The position numbers and the translations under genes are program-made. From assembly GCA_038524795.1 (NCBI GenBank), contig JBCBIJ010000003.1, forward strand, positions 124,001 to 188,000: a DNA stretch of 64,000 nt, read 5' to 3'. How positions within the stretch are numbered: the first letter of the stretch is position 1; every line of letters begins with the position of its first letter. Below are positions 15,828 to 24,423 of the stretch, piece after piece. Source of the DNA: CALBPI01 sp038524795 (GTDB lineage Bacteria; Pseudomonadota; Gammaproteobacteria; Steroidobacterales; Woeseiaceae). The notes below the pieces were generated by a model. It was given only the letters and a program-made list of their open reading frames with translations, had not been told where the DNA came from and ran no database searches.

Positions 15828-16787
15828 TCAGTCGGCACCCAACTCGTCGATGTATTTCTCGGCGTCGAGCGCCGCCATGCAGCCGAAGCCGGCTGAAGTG
15901 ATGGCCTGCCGGTAAACCTGGTCGGCCACGTCCCCGGCCGCGAACACGCCCGGCACACTCGTGGCCGTCGCGTTACCACCCAGGCCACTGTTGATGACGA
16001 TGTAACCACCGTTCATCTCGAGCTGGCCTTCGAAAATATCTGTATTGGGCTTGTGCCCGATGGCGATGAACACGCCGTGCAGGTCGACGTCCTGCGTGTC
16101 CCCCGAATCGACGTGCTTAATGCGCATGCCCGTCACGCCCGCGTCGTCGCCGAGGATTTCCTCGAGCGTATGATCCCAGTGGATCGTGACATTGCCGTTC
16201 TTTTCCTTGTCGAACAGTCGGTCCTGAAGAATCTTCTCGGCTCGAAGCTTGTCGCGGCGGTGCACGAGCACCACTTCGCTGGCGATATTCGACAGGTACA
16301 GCGCCTCTTCAACGGCCGTGTTGCCGCCGCCGATAACCGCAACGCGCTTGCCGCGGTAGAAGAAACCATCACAGGTGGCGCAGGCGCTCACGCCCTTGCC
16401 CATGAACGACTGTTCAGAAGGCAGCCCTAAGTACTTGGCCGAAGCACCCGTCGAGATGATCAGCGAGTCGGCGGTGTACTCACCCGTCGAGCCCTTGAGC
16501 ACAAACGGCCGCTGCTTCAGGTCCACGGTGTCGATGTGGTCGAAAACGATCTGCGTGTCGAAGCGCTCGGCGTGCGCCTTCATGCGCTCCATGAGCGCGG
16601 GGCCCTGCAAGCCCTCAACATCGCCGGGCCAGTTGTCGACATCGGTCGTTGTCGTGAGCTGGCCGCCCACTTCGATGCCGGTTATGAGCATCGGCTCGAG
16701 GTTGGCGCGGGCCGCATAGACGGCCGCGGCGTAGCCGGCCGGGCCGGAGCCCAGAATGACGGTTTTGGCGTGGGTACGGTCGCTCAC
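15828..16787 (-). CDS. trxB: Thioredoxin reductase
   Basis: A 319-residue low-molecular-weight flavoprotein that reduces thioredoxin with NADPH. FAD-binding ILGSGPAGYAAAVYAAR opens the protein, the redox-active disulfide is CATC (C136/C139), the NADPH-binding site is GGGNTAVEEAL with the HRRD segment, and the C-terminal FAD motif is VFAAGDVAD. Length is standard. It lies between pntB (18 bp upstream on the same strand) and the leucine dehydrogenase gene. The link with transhydrogenase makes functional sense because PntAB supplies the NADPH it uses. Confidence 0.95.
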   Translation of the reverse strand: MSDRTHAKTVILGSGPAGYAAAVYAARANLEPMLITGIEVGGQLTTTTDVDNWPGDVEGLQGPALMERMKAHAERFDTQIVFDHIDTVDLKQRPFVLKGSTGEYTADSLIISTGASAKYLGLPSEQSFMGKGVSACATCDGFFYRGKRVAVIGGGNTAVEEALYLSNIASEVVLVHRRDKLRAEKILQDRLFDKEKNGNVTIHWDHTLEEILGDDAGVTGMRIKHVDSGDTQDVDLHGVFIAIGHKPNTDIFEGQLEMNGGYIVINSGLGGNATATSVPGVFAAGDVADQVYRQAITSAGFGCMAALDAEKYIDELGAD

Positions 16788-16805
16788 GGTGGGTCCTGTC
16801 TGGCG

Positions 16806-18206
16806 CTACTGCTGCAGGGCGCGCAAGACCTCGTCGAGGGTCTGCTTGGCGTCACCGAACAGCATGCGCGTGTTGTCCTTGAAGAACAGCGGGTTTTGCA
16901 CACCGGCGTAGCCGGTCGCCATGCTCCGCTTCAACACGATAGTGGTGCTGCCTTTCCAGACTTCAAGGACCGGCATGCCCGCAATGGGGCTGTCGGGCTC
17001 GTCCTGGGCGGACGGGTTGACGATGTCGTTCGCACCGATCACGACGCTCACGTCCGTTTCCGGGAAATCGTCATTGATCTCGTCCATCTCGAGCACGATG
17101 TCGTAAGGCACACGCGCCTCCGCCAGCAACACATTCATGTGGCCCGGCATACGACCCGCGACGGGGTGGATGGCGAAGCGCACGTTCACACCCTTGTCGC
17201 GCAGCGTGCGCGTGATTTCATTCACGGTGTGCTGGGCTTGCGCCACGGCCATGCCGTAGCCGGGCACGATGACGACGTTCTTGGCGCCCGCGAGCATCTC
17301 GGAGACCTCTTCGGCCTGTACGGCGATGACCTCGCCCTGCTCGCCCGCCTCACCGCCACCGCCGCCGCCCGTGGTGGTGCCAAAGCCGCCCGCGATCACG
17401 CTCAGGAACTTGCGGTTCATGGCGCGGCACATGATGTAGGACAGGATCGCACCGGAACTGCCCACGAGCGCGCCCGTGACAATCAACAGGTCGTTGGAAA
17501 GCATGAATCCCGTGGCCGACGCGGCCCATCCCGAGTAGCTGTTGAGCATCGAGACCACGACGGGCATGTCGGCGCCGCCAATAGCCACCACCATGTGCAC
17601 ACCAAACGCAAGCGCGATCAGCGTCATGAGGAACAGCGGGAAGAAACCACCGCCCGCGGCCGATCCTTCGACGAACAGGGTGCCGAGCCAGATCGCGATC
17701 AGGCCCAGGCCCAGGTTGAGCCAATGGCGCGCCGGCAGCAGCACAGGGTTACCGCCAATGCGACCCGACAGCTTGCCGAATGCGATTACCGAACCCGAGA
17801 ACGTCAACGCACCGATCAGCACACCGACATAAATCTCGATGTCGTGAATCGTCTTTTCGACGCCGTAGAACTTGGCCGACGGGTCAAGGAATGTGGCGTA
17901 GCCGACGAACACCGCGGCCAGGCCGACGAGGCTGTGCAGGATCGCGACCAGCTCTGGCATCTGCGTCATCTGCACCGTGCGTGCGAGCTTGATGCCGATG
18001 GCCGCACCGGCACCCAAGCCGAGGACCAGCAAGATGTAGTTGCCATCAACGATGCCGAAGATCGTGGCCGCGAGGGCAAGCGCCATACCGGCCATGCCGT
18101 AAAGGTTGCCGCGACGCGCCGTCTCCTGGTTGCTGAGCCCCCCAAGCGCGAGGATGAACAGAATCGTGGCGATGATGTAGGCCGCCTGGACCATTCCGAT
18201 AGACAT
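16806..18206 (-). CDS. pntB: NAD(P) transhydrogenase subunit beta
   Basis: A 466-residue inner-membrane subunit of proton-translocating transhydrogenase, which uses the proton-motive force to reduce NADP+ with NADH. About nine transmembrane helices fill residues 5-275, followed by a Gly-rich linker (GGGGGG near 290) and the cytoplasmic NADP(H)-binding domain III with VPGYGMAVAQAQHTV, HPVAGRMPGHMNVLLAEA, GANDIVNP and KRSMATGYAGVQNPLF. It follows pntA by 15 bp in one operon. Together with zwf and thioredoxin reductase elsewhere in the window it forms part of the NADPH supply. Confidence 0.95.
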   Translation of the reverse strand: MSIGMVQAAYIIATILFILALGGLSNQETARRGNLYGMAGMALALAATIFGIVDGNYILLVLGLGAGAAIGIKLARTVQMTQMPELVAILHSLVGLAAVFVGYATFLDPSAKFYGVEKTIHDIEIYVGVLIGALTFSGSVIAFGKLSGRIGGNPVLLPARHWLNLGLGLIAIWLGTLFVEGSAAGGGFFPLFLMTLIALAFGVHMVVAIGGADMPVVVSMLNSYSGWAASATGFMLSNDLLIVTGALVGSSGAILSYIMCRAMNRKFLSVIAGGFGTTTGGGGGGEAGEQGEVIAVQAEEVSEMLAGAKNVVIVPGYGMAVAQAQHTVNEITRTLRDKGVNVRFAIHPVAGRMPGHMNVLLAEARVPYDIVLEMDEINDDFPETDVSVVIGANDIVNPSAQDEPDSPIAGMPVLEVWKGSTTIVLKRSMATGYAGVQNPLFFKDNTRMLFGDAKQTLDEVLRALQQ

Positions 18207-18221
18207 GCTGTTCTCCCCGAC

Positions 18222-19766
18222 CTACTTGCGGAACATGCTGAGCATGCGCTGCGTGACCGCAAAGCCGCCGAAGATGTTGATACTGGTGATGAGTAGCGCC
18301 AGGAACGCGAGTGTCACCACCCAGAAGCCGCCGCCGGAAATCTGCAGCAGCGCGCCGATGACGATGATGCTCGAGATCGCGTTGGTCACACTCATGAGCG
18401 GCGTGTGCAGCGCCGGCGTGACGTTCCAGATGACCATGTAGCCCACGAAGCAGGCGAGCACAAACACCGTGAAGTGCGCCATGAACGACGGCGGCGCGAC
18501 GTTTCCGAGCGCGAGCAGCAGCACGGCACCGATGCCCATGGCGGCGATGGGACCAAACACGCTGGGCTTTTCGGGCACAGGCTCTGCCGCGGGCTCGGGC
18601 GTCGCTTTCGGCGGCGCCTTGGGTGCCGCCGAGAGTTTGGGCGCCGGTGGCGGCCAGGTGATCTCGCCGGCTTTAATCACCGTGGCGCCGCGAATGACCT
18701 CGTCATCCATGTTGATGTCGATGTTGCCGTCTTTCTCGGGCGTGAGATCGGTGAGCAGATGGCGCAGGTTCGTCGCGTATAGCTGGCTCGACTGGGCCGC
18801 GAGACGGCTTGGCAGGTCCGTGTAACCGATGATGGTGACGCCGTGACGCTGCACCACCTCGTGCGGCTCCGTGAGCTCGCAATTGCCGCCCTGCTCGGCG
18901 GCCAGGTCGACAATCACGCTGCCTTCTTTCATCGACGCGACCATTTCCTCGGTGATGAGCTTGGGCGCAGGCTTCCCCGGAATCAGTGCCGTGGTGACGA
19001 TGATGTCCACTTCCTTGGCCTGCTCGGCGAACAGTGCCATCTCGGCGTCGATGAACGCCTTGCTCATGGTTTTGGCGTAGCCACCCTCGCCTGCGCCGTC
19101 TTCGTCATCCTCAAAGTCGAGAAAGAGGAACTCGGCGTCCATGCTCTCGACTTGCTCGGCCACCTCCGGCCGCGTGTCGAAGGCGCGCACGATGGCGCCC
19201 ATGCTCTTGGCCGTACCGATCGCTGACAGGCCCGCAACACCGGCACCGATGACCAGCACCTTTGCCGGTGGAATCTTGCCCGCGGCCGTGATCTGCCCCG
19301 TGAAGAAGCGGCCGAAATGCTGTGCGGCCTCGACCATGGCGCGGTAGCCGCCGATATTCGCCATTGAGCTCAGCGCGTCCATCTTCTGCGCGCGCGAGAT
19401 GCGCGGCACGCTGTCCATGGCCAGCACGTTGACGCCTTTGGCGGCGAGCGTGTCCATGAGCTCGGGGTTCTGGGCGGGCCAGATGAAGCCGATCAGCGTC
19501 TGGCCTTCTCTAAGCTTCTCGATCTCGCTGTCTTCGGGTGCGCGCACCTTGAGCAGGATGTCGGACGCCTCGAACAGCGCATCGCGGTCCTCGAGGACCT
19601 CGGCACCGGCCTGGTGGTAGGCCTCGTCGGGGAACGTGGCGGCGGCACCGGCGCCGGCCTCGATCGCGAGTTCGAATCCGAGTTTATTCACGAGCCCCAC
19701 AACGTCTGGGGTCATAGCGACGCGCTTTTCGCCGTCGTACACCTCGGCGGGTACGCCAATTTTCAT
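18222..19766 (-). CDS. pntA: NAD(P) transhydrogenase subunit alpha
   Basis: A 514-residue full-length alpha subunit (not the split alpha1/alpha2 form). Domain I binds NAD(H): LVIGAGVAGLSAIGTAKSMG near 175, preceded by MDSVPRISRAQKMDALSSMA. After a Pro/Ala-rich linker (about 385-405) come C-terminal transmembrane helices (FGPIAAMGIGAVLLLALG onward). The start at 19766 (MKIGVPAE) has AGGAG about 6 nt upstream. It is the first gene of the pntA-pntB operon, followed at short spacing by trxB and the leucine dehydrogenase gene on the same strand. Confidence 0.95.
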   Translation of the reverse strand: MKIGVPAEVYDGEKRVAMTPDVVGLVNKLGFELAIEAGAGAAATFPDEAYHQAGAEVLEDRDALFEASDILLKVRAPEDSEIEKLREGQTLIGFIWPAQNPELMDTLAAKGVNVLAMDSVPRISRAQKMDALSSMANIGGYRAMVEAAQHFGRFFTGQITAAGKIPPAKVLVIGAGVAGLSAIGTAKSMGAIVRAFDTRPEVAEQVESMDAEFLFLDFEDDEDGAGEGGYAKTMSKAFIDAEMALFAEQAKEVDIIVTTALIPGKPAPKLITEEMVASMKEGSVIVDLAAEQGGNCELTEPHEVVQRHGVTIIGYTDLPSRLAAQSSQLYATNLRHLLTDLTPEKDGNIDINMDDEVIRGATVIKAGEITWPPPAPKLSAAPKAPPKATPEPAAEPVPEKPSVFGPIAAMGIGAVLLLALGNVAPPSFMAHFTVFVLACFVGYMVIWNVTPALHTPLMSVTNAISSIIVIGALLQISGGGFWVVTLAFLALLITSINIFGGFAVTQRMLSMFRK

Positions 19767-20013
19767 CGGATTCTCCTAAGGATAGGCCGTTCTGGAACGC
19801 GTCGGGCGCGCGGATCGGCGGCCCCGGACGGCTGCAAAGTATCTATAGATGGCCCGGGCCTTTCAAGGCGGCGCCCACTCGCTCTGTTATGATTCTCGCT
19901 CGGGGACGGTCAGAAAAAGTGAATCGAACGGAGCCTGGGACGCCTGTAGCGTTGCCTGGCTCTTCTGTTATTGGACCCTGGCGCAGGCGCGCCGAACAAC
20001 CAAGGAACCCACC

Positions 20014-20619
20014 ATGAACACCGTGAAGACCCTGCTGGTCGCCCCCCTTGCCGGGCTGGCCCTGGCCGGCATCGCCAATGCTGGCCCCCTGGACGGCGTA
20101 CCCGCCGGCACCTACAAGCTCGAAAAAACGCATGGCTACATCAACTTCAGCTACACGCACCTGGGTTTTTCGCGCCCGGTTGTGGGCTTCAACAGCTTTG
20201 ACGTCACGCTGGAGCTGAACCAGGAAGACATCACGGCCAGCGCGGTGACCGTCGACATCGACGCGGCCAGCATCGACAGCCAGGTCGAGGTCTTCAATGG
20301 CCACCTGACCAGCGACGACTGGTTCGGCGTAGAAGCCAACCCCGACATCACCTTCGTCGCCACGGGCATCGAAATGACGGGTGACAACACCATGGCCGTT
20401 ACGGGCGACCTGACCATCAAGGGCATCACCAAGCCCGTCACGCTCGACGCGAAGGTCAACAAGGCGGGCCCGCACCCGTTCAACAAGAAGCCGACCATCG
20501 GCATCAGCGCCAGCGCTACGCTGAGCCGCTCCGACTGGGACCTGGGCAAGTACGCCCCGGCCGTCACCGATGAAGTCGAGCTCAACATCCAGGTCGAGCT
20601 CAACACCGAAGCCGGCTAA
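20014..20619 (+). CDS. yceI: Periplasmic YceI-family lipid-binding protein
   Basis: A 201-residue exported protein. The signal peptide is residues 1-23 (ending GIANA before GPLDG). The rest is one YceI beta-barrel domain that binds polyisoprenoid-type lipids in the periplasm: GTYKLEKTHGYINFSYTHLGFS, VEVFNGHLTSDDWF and TFVATGIEMTGDNTMAVTGDLTIKG. The start at 20014 follows AAGGAA; a 55-codon upstream extension is rejected. Its TAA overlaps the ATG of the next gene (TAATG), which encodes a cytochrome b561 fused to a second YceI domain, so the two are translationally coupled. Confidence 0.9.
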   Translation: MNTVKTLLVAPLAGLALAGIANAGPLDGVPAGTYKLEKTHGYINFSYTHLGFSRPVVGFNSFDVTLELNQEDITASAVTVDIDAASIDSQVEVFNGHLTSDDWFGVEANPDITFVATGIEMTGDNTMAVTGDLTIKGITKPVTLDAKVNKAGPHPFNKKPTIGISASATLSRSDWDLGKYAPAVTDEVELNIQVELNTEAG

Positions 20620-22013
20620 TGACGGATACGGGCGCGTCGTCGGTCACGCAGAAGGCGCGTTACGGCGGCGTCGCCCGTTTTTTCCACTGGTCCATCGCGG
20701 GCCTCATCGTCCTGCAGTACGTCCTCGCCAAACTCGGCGAGCTGGCTGAGGACGACGGCGAGCGCCTGCGCGCGCTGGCCCTGCTGGCGAACCACAAGTC
20801 CATTGGCATGACCGTGCTGGGGCTGGCCGTGTTGCGCATTGGCTGGCGCTTTATCAAGACACCGCCGCGACTGCCCGCAGCCATGCCCAACTGGCAGCAG
20901 ACCGCATCCCACATCAGCCACTGGTCGCTGTACGCGCTCATTTTTGCGATGCCGATCTCGGGCTGGCTGCTCTCGTCAGCCGCGGCCTACAGCGTCAGTT
21001 GGTTTGGCGTGTTCACCTGGCCCGACCTCATCGAGCCCTCGAAAGCCTGGCGCAGCGCCATGCATTCGACCCATGACGTTCTCGGCAAGCTGTTGTTCGC
21101 GGTCGCCGTGCTACACATCGTTGCGGCTTGCAAACACCACTTCCTGGACCGCGACGATGTGTTGCGCCGCATGAGCTCGGCGGTCTCCTACAGCCTGTTC
21201 GCCGTTGTGATCGTGGCGGGCATTGTCACACTCGCGCGCGTCGGCGGCTCGAAGCCCGCGGCGGCTGCGGACCCGGCAACACCCGCGGTCGCGGAAACCG
21301 TCGAGGCTGAGCCGGCTGCGACCGAGCCCGCCGTGGTCGAGCCCGCAGTCGCCGACAGCGAGCCCGTCGTATCGTTGCCGGAACCCGAGCCCGACATCGA
21401 GCCCGAGCCTGAGCCCGAAGCCGTCGCCGAAACCATCGAACCGACGGCCGCTACGCCCAAGCCCGTTGCGGTCGAACCCGAGCCCGTGATCGAGCCCGAA
21501 CCACCGGCACCAGCGCCCGCGTGGAACGTCGACCTCACCGCCAGCGCGATCCGCTTTACGGCGGAACAGGCCGGTGCCCCCTTCACGGGCCAATGGACGG
21601 ACTGGTCGGCCGACATGCGCTTTGCACCCAACGCGCTCGAGACCAGCGGCTTCGACGTCGCGATCCGCGTTGCGGGTGTGGACACCCGCGATGACGACCG
21701 CGACAGCACGTTGCAGGACGCCGAGTTTTTCGACGCCGGCAGCTTCCCCGAAGTGCGATTTGTGACGGGCACGATCCGGTCGGAGGGCGACGGCTTCGTG
21801 GCCGATAGCAGCCTGATCGTGAAAGGGGTCGAGCACCCCGTCACCTTCAGTTTCAACGTGGTGGCAGACGGCGCTGCACGCACCCTGACAGGCACCTCGC
21901 GCCTCGACCGTCTGGCCTTGGGCGTCGGTACGGGCGAGTGGGCAGACACGGAATGGGTGGGGCAGTTCGTGGATGTCGAGGTCGAAGTCAGGGCGACCGT
22001 CGACGGGGATTAG
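20619..22013 (+). CDS. Cytochrome b561-YceI fusion protein
   Basis: A 464-residue fusion. Residues 1-180 are a four-helix diheme cytochrome b561 with candidate heme histidines H23 (RFFHWS), H59 (ANHKS), H98/H101 (SHISHW), H149/H152 (MHSTHD) and H166. A fifth helix at 189-208 is followed by a strongly acidic Pro-Glu linker (about 213-300), then a second YceI domain (301-464) with VDLTASAIRFTAE, DAEFFDAGSFPEVRF and IVKGVEHPVTF. E. coli has separate yceJ (b561) and yceI genes; here both a free and a fused YceI exist. The likely role is electron transfer at the inner membrane involving a quinone or isoprenoid ligand; this is inferred. Confidence 0.9.
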   Translation: MTDTGASSVTQKARYGGVARFFHWSIAGLIVLQYVLAKLGELAEDDGERLRALALLANHKSIGMTVLGLAVLRIGWRFIKTPPRLPAAMPNWQQTASHISHWSLYALIFAMPISGWLLSSAAAYSVSWFGVFTWPDLIEPSKAWRSAMHSTHDVLGKLLFAVAVLHIVAACKHHFLDRDDVLRRMSSAVSYSLFAVVIVAGIVTLARVGGSKPAAAADPATPAVAETVEAEPAATEPAVVEPAVADSEPVVSLPEPEPDIEPEPEPEAVAETIEPTAATPKPVAVEPEPVIEPEPPAPAPAWNVDLTASAIRFTAEQAGAPFTGQWTDWSADMRFAPNALETSGFDVAIRVAGVDTRDDDRDSTLQDAEFFDAGSFPEVRFVTGTIRSEGDGFVADSSLIVKGVEHPVTFSFNVVADGAARTLTGTSRLDRLALGVGTGEWADTEWVGQFVDVEVEVRATVDGD

Positions 22014-22129
22014 CTAAGCCGCGCACGTGCGGCCCGTCACTGCGCGGGTCGTCGCAATCGGCTATACTGTTTCGTTAGAAACTAATCGGCCGGCAGCCGC
22101 CCGCCGAGCTCCAGGGGAGACCCCAGAAC

Positions 22130-23374
22130 ATGGCCAGCAAGCAGTCCCGACTGCACGTGCCCAAGGCGCCTGCGCGCCCCGGGGACGCACCCGATTTTTC
22201 CTACCTGCCGCTGTCGCCGGCCGGAGCCATGCCGCGTCCTGACGCCAATGCGCGCGTCGCCGACACCGTGCCGCTGGCCAACGGCCTCGTGCGCGTCCTC
22301 GACGACAACCACGAGGCGCAGGGCCCCTGGGACCCGCATCTCGACGCCAAGGAATTGCAGGTCGGCCTGCGCCACATGCTGCTCACGCGCATTTTCGACG
22401 AGCGCATGCAGCGTGTGCAGCGGCAGGGCAAGATTTCGTTTTACGTAAAGTCAACGGGCGAGGAAGCGGTCTCCGTTGCGCAGGCCATGGCGCTCAAGCC
22501 AGGCGACATGCTGTTCCCGTCCTACCGCAACCAGGGCCTGTTCATTGTTCGCGGCCTGAACCTGACGGACCTCATGTCGCAATGCCTTTCGAATACGCGC
22601 GACATGTGCAAGGGCCGTCAGTTGCCCGTCATGTACCACTCGTCCACGGACAAGCTGTTTTCGATTTCGGGCAACCTCGGCACGCAGTACCCGCAAGCCG
22701 TCGGTTGGGCCATGGCCTCGGCGATCAAAGGTGAAGGCCACGTCGCAGCAGCCTGGATTGGCGACGGCACGACGGCCGAAGCCGACTTCCACCACGCAGT
22801 CACGTTCGCGAGCGTCTACCAGGCGCCTGTGCTGCTCAACGTCGTCAACAACCAATACGCGATCTCGACCTTCCAGGCCTTCGCGGGCGGCGAGTCGCAA
22901 ACCTTCGCGGCACGCGGTCCGGGTTACGGCATCGCGGGTCTGCGCGTCGATGGCAACGACTTCCTGGCCGTGCACGCGGCCACGCAGTGGGCCGCCGAAC
23001 GCGCCCGCGCCGGCGCGGGCCCAACGCTCATGGAACTCGTGACCTACCGCGCCAGCGCACACTCGACGAGCGATGACCCCGCGCGCTACCGGCCCAAAGA
23101 CGAATGGGAAGCGTTCCCGCTGGGTGATCCCATCGAGCGTCTCAAGCAGTACCTGATCGCCAACGGTGACTGGTCGGATGCACGCCACGAATCGCTAGAG
23201 GCCGAGCTCACCGAGCACGTGGCCACCTGCTGGAAGGAAGCGACGAGCTACGGGATGCTCAACGAAGGTCCGTTCCTAGACGCCTCGCTCATGTTCGAAG
23301 ACATCTTCAAAGACATGCCCGAACACCTGAAGCGCCAGCGCGACGAGTGGCGTCGCGAGAAAGAATCGGGCTAA
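22130..23374 (+). CDS. bkdA1: Branched-chain 2-oxoacid dehydrogenase E1 alpha subunit
   Basis: A 414-residue thiamine-diphosphate-dependent E1 alpha. The ThDP motif GDGTTAEADFHHAVTFASVY...NNQYAIST is clear near 210-245, the substrate-site segment is YRNQGLFIVRG, and the phosphorylation-loop-like YRASAHSTSDDPARYRP is near 305-321. With E1 beta and E2 downstream it decarboxylates the 2-oxoacids of Leu, Ile and Val to branched acyl-CoA. The start at 22130 follows AGGGGAG. A promoter-like TATACT lies at 22063-22068. First gene of a three-gene operon; no E3 (lpd) is present in the window, so the complex must borrow one. Confidence 0.92.
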   Translation: MASKQSRLHVPKAPARPGDAPDFSYLPLSPAGAMPRPDANARVADTVPLANGLVRVLDDNHEAQGPWDPHLDAKELQVGLRHMLLTRIFDERMQRVQRQGKISFYVKSTGEEAVSVAQAMALKPGDMLFPSYRNQGLFIVRGLNLTDLMSQCLSNTRDMCKGRQLPVMYHSSTDKLFSISGNLGTQYPQAVGWAMASAIKGEGHVAAAWIGDGTTAEADFHHAVTFASVYQAPVLLNVVNNQYAISTFQAFAGGESQTFAARGPGYGIAGLRVDGNDFLAVHAATQWAAERARAGAGPTLMELVTYRASAHSTSDDPARYRPKDEWEAFPLGDPIERLKQYLIANGDWSDARHESLEAELTEHVATCWKEATSYGMLNEGPFLDASLMFEDIFKDMPEHLKRQRDEWRREKESG

Positions 23375-23407
23375 GGCCCGCGCGCAAGAGATACGGAGAC
23401 TTAAGTC

Positions 23408-24421
23408 TTGGCCAAGATGAACATGATCCAGGCGCTGAACTCAGCGATGGACATTGCAATGGACCGCGACCCGCACGTGATTGTCATGGGCGAGGACGTC
23501 GGCTACTTCGGCGGCGTATTCCGCTGCACCGACGGCTTGCAACGCAAGTACGGCGAACACCGCTGCATCGACACACCGATCGCCGAGGGCGGCATCATAG
23601 GCACCGCCATCGGCATGGCCGTCAACGGCCTGCGCCCTGTCGCAGAGATCCAGTTCGCCGACTACATCTACCCGGGCTTTGACCAGGTCGTCAGTGAGCT
23701 CGCACGCATTCGCTACCGCAGCGCCGGCGACTTCGCCGCGCCGATGACGATTCGCACACCCTGCGGCGGCGGCATCCGCGGCGGCCAGACGCACTCGCAA
23801 AGCCCAGAAGGCATTTTTGCGCACGTGTCGGGCATTCAGGTTGTGATGCCTTCAAACCCCTACGACGCCAAAGGCCTGCTGCTGGCCTCGATCGAGAACG
23901 ACGACCCCGTCGTGTTCTTCGAGCCCAAGCGCATTTACAACGGGCCCTTCGACGGCGACCCCGACAAGCCCGCCGTAGGCTGGTCGACGCACCCGCAAGG
24001 TGACGTCCCCGAGGGCTACTTCACGGTGCCCATCGGCAAGGCTAACGTCATCGAGCAAGGCTCGGACGTCACGATTGTTACCTACGGCACGATGGTCCAC
24101 GTCGCGCAGGCTGCGGCCAAAGCAGCCGACGTCGACGCTGAGATCATCGACGTGCGCTCCCTGCTGCCGCTCGACATCGACACGATCGCCGAGTCCGTCA
24201 GCAAGACGGGACGCTGCGTGATTGCACACGAGGCGACGCGTTTCTGCGGCTACGGTGCCGAGCTGTCGGCCAGCATTCAGGAGCACTGCTTCTATGCGCT
24301 GGAGGCGCCTATCCTGCGTGTGACGGGATGGGACACGCCCTACCCGCACGCCTTCGAGTGGGACTACTTCCCGGGCCAGAAACGCTTTATCAACGCGCTC
24401 GAGCGCGTGCTCGAGGACTAA
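23408..24421 (+). CDS. bkdA2: Branched-chain 2-oxoacid dehydrogenase E1 beta subunit
   Basis: A 337-residue transketolase-like beta subunit that completes the ThDP site of E1. Recognisable segments are MGEDVGYFGGVFRCTDGL, TPIAEGGIIGTAIGMA, RTPCGGGIRGGQTHSQSPE and IDVRSLLPLDIDTI. A TTG start at 23408 is preferred because GGAG lies 9 nt upstream and no site precedes the ATG at 23417. It follows bkdA1 by 33 bp and is 2 bp from the E2 gene. The predicted product assembles with E1 alpha as an alpha2beta2 tetramer bound to the E2 core. Confidence 0.92.
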   Translation: MAKMNMIQALNSAMDIAMDRDPHVIVMGEDVGYFGGVFRCTDGLQRKYGEHRCIDTPIAEGGIIGTAIGMAVNGLRPVAEIQFADYIYPGFDQVVSELARIRYRSAGDFAAPMTIRTPCGGGIRGGQTHSQSPEGIFAHVSGIQVVMPSNPYDAKGLLLASIENDDPVVFFEPKRIYNGPFDGDPDKPAVGWSTHPQGDVPEGYFTVPIGKANVIEQGSDVTIVTYGTMVHVAQAAAKAADVDAEIIDVRSLLPLDIDTIAESVSKTGRCVIAHEATRFCGYGAELSASIQEHCFYALEAPILRVTGWDTPYPHAFEWDYFPGQKRFINALERVLED

Positions 24422-24423
24422 GC

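Noticed and set aside
15803..16009. N-terminal extension of the leucine dehydrogenase
   Set aside because: The extra codons overlap the 3' end of trxB and are unlike the family; with the start at 15802 the catalytic lysines fall at the classical positions 68 and 80.
16536..18296. Long open frame (586 codons) on the plus strand across trxB and pntB
   Set aside because: It is antisense to two clearly recognisable genes; its His/Arg/Asp-rich composition is typical of the complementary strand of GC-rich coding DNA.
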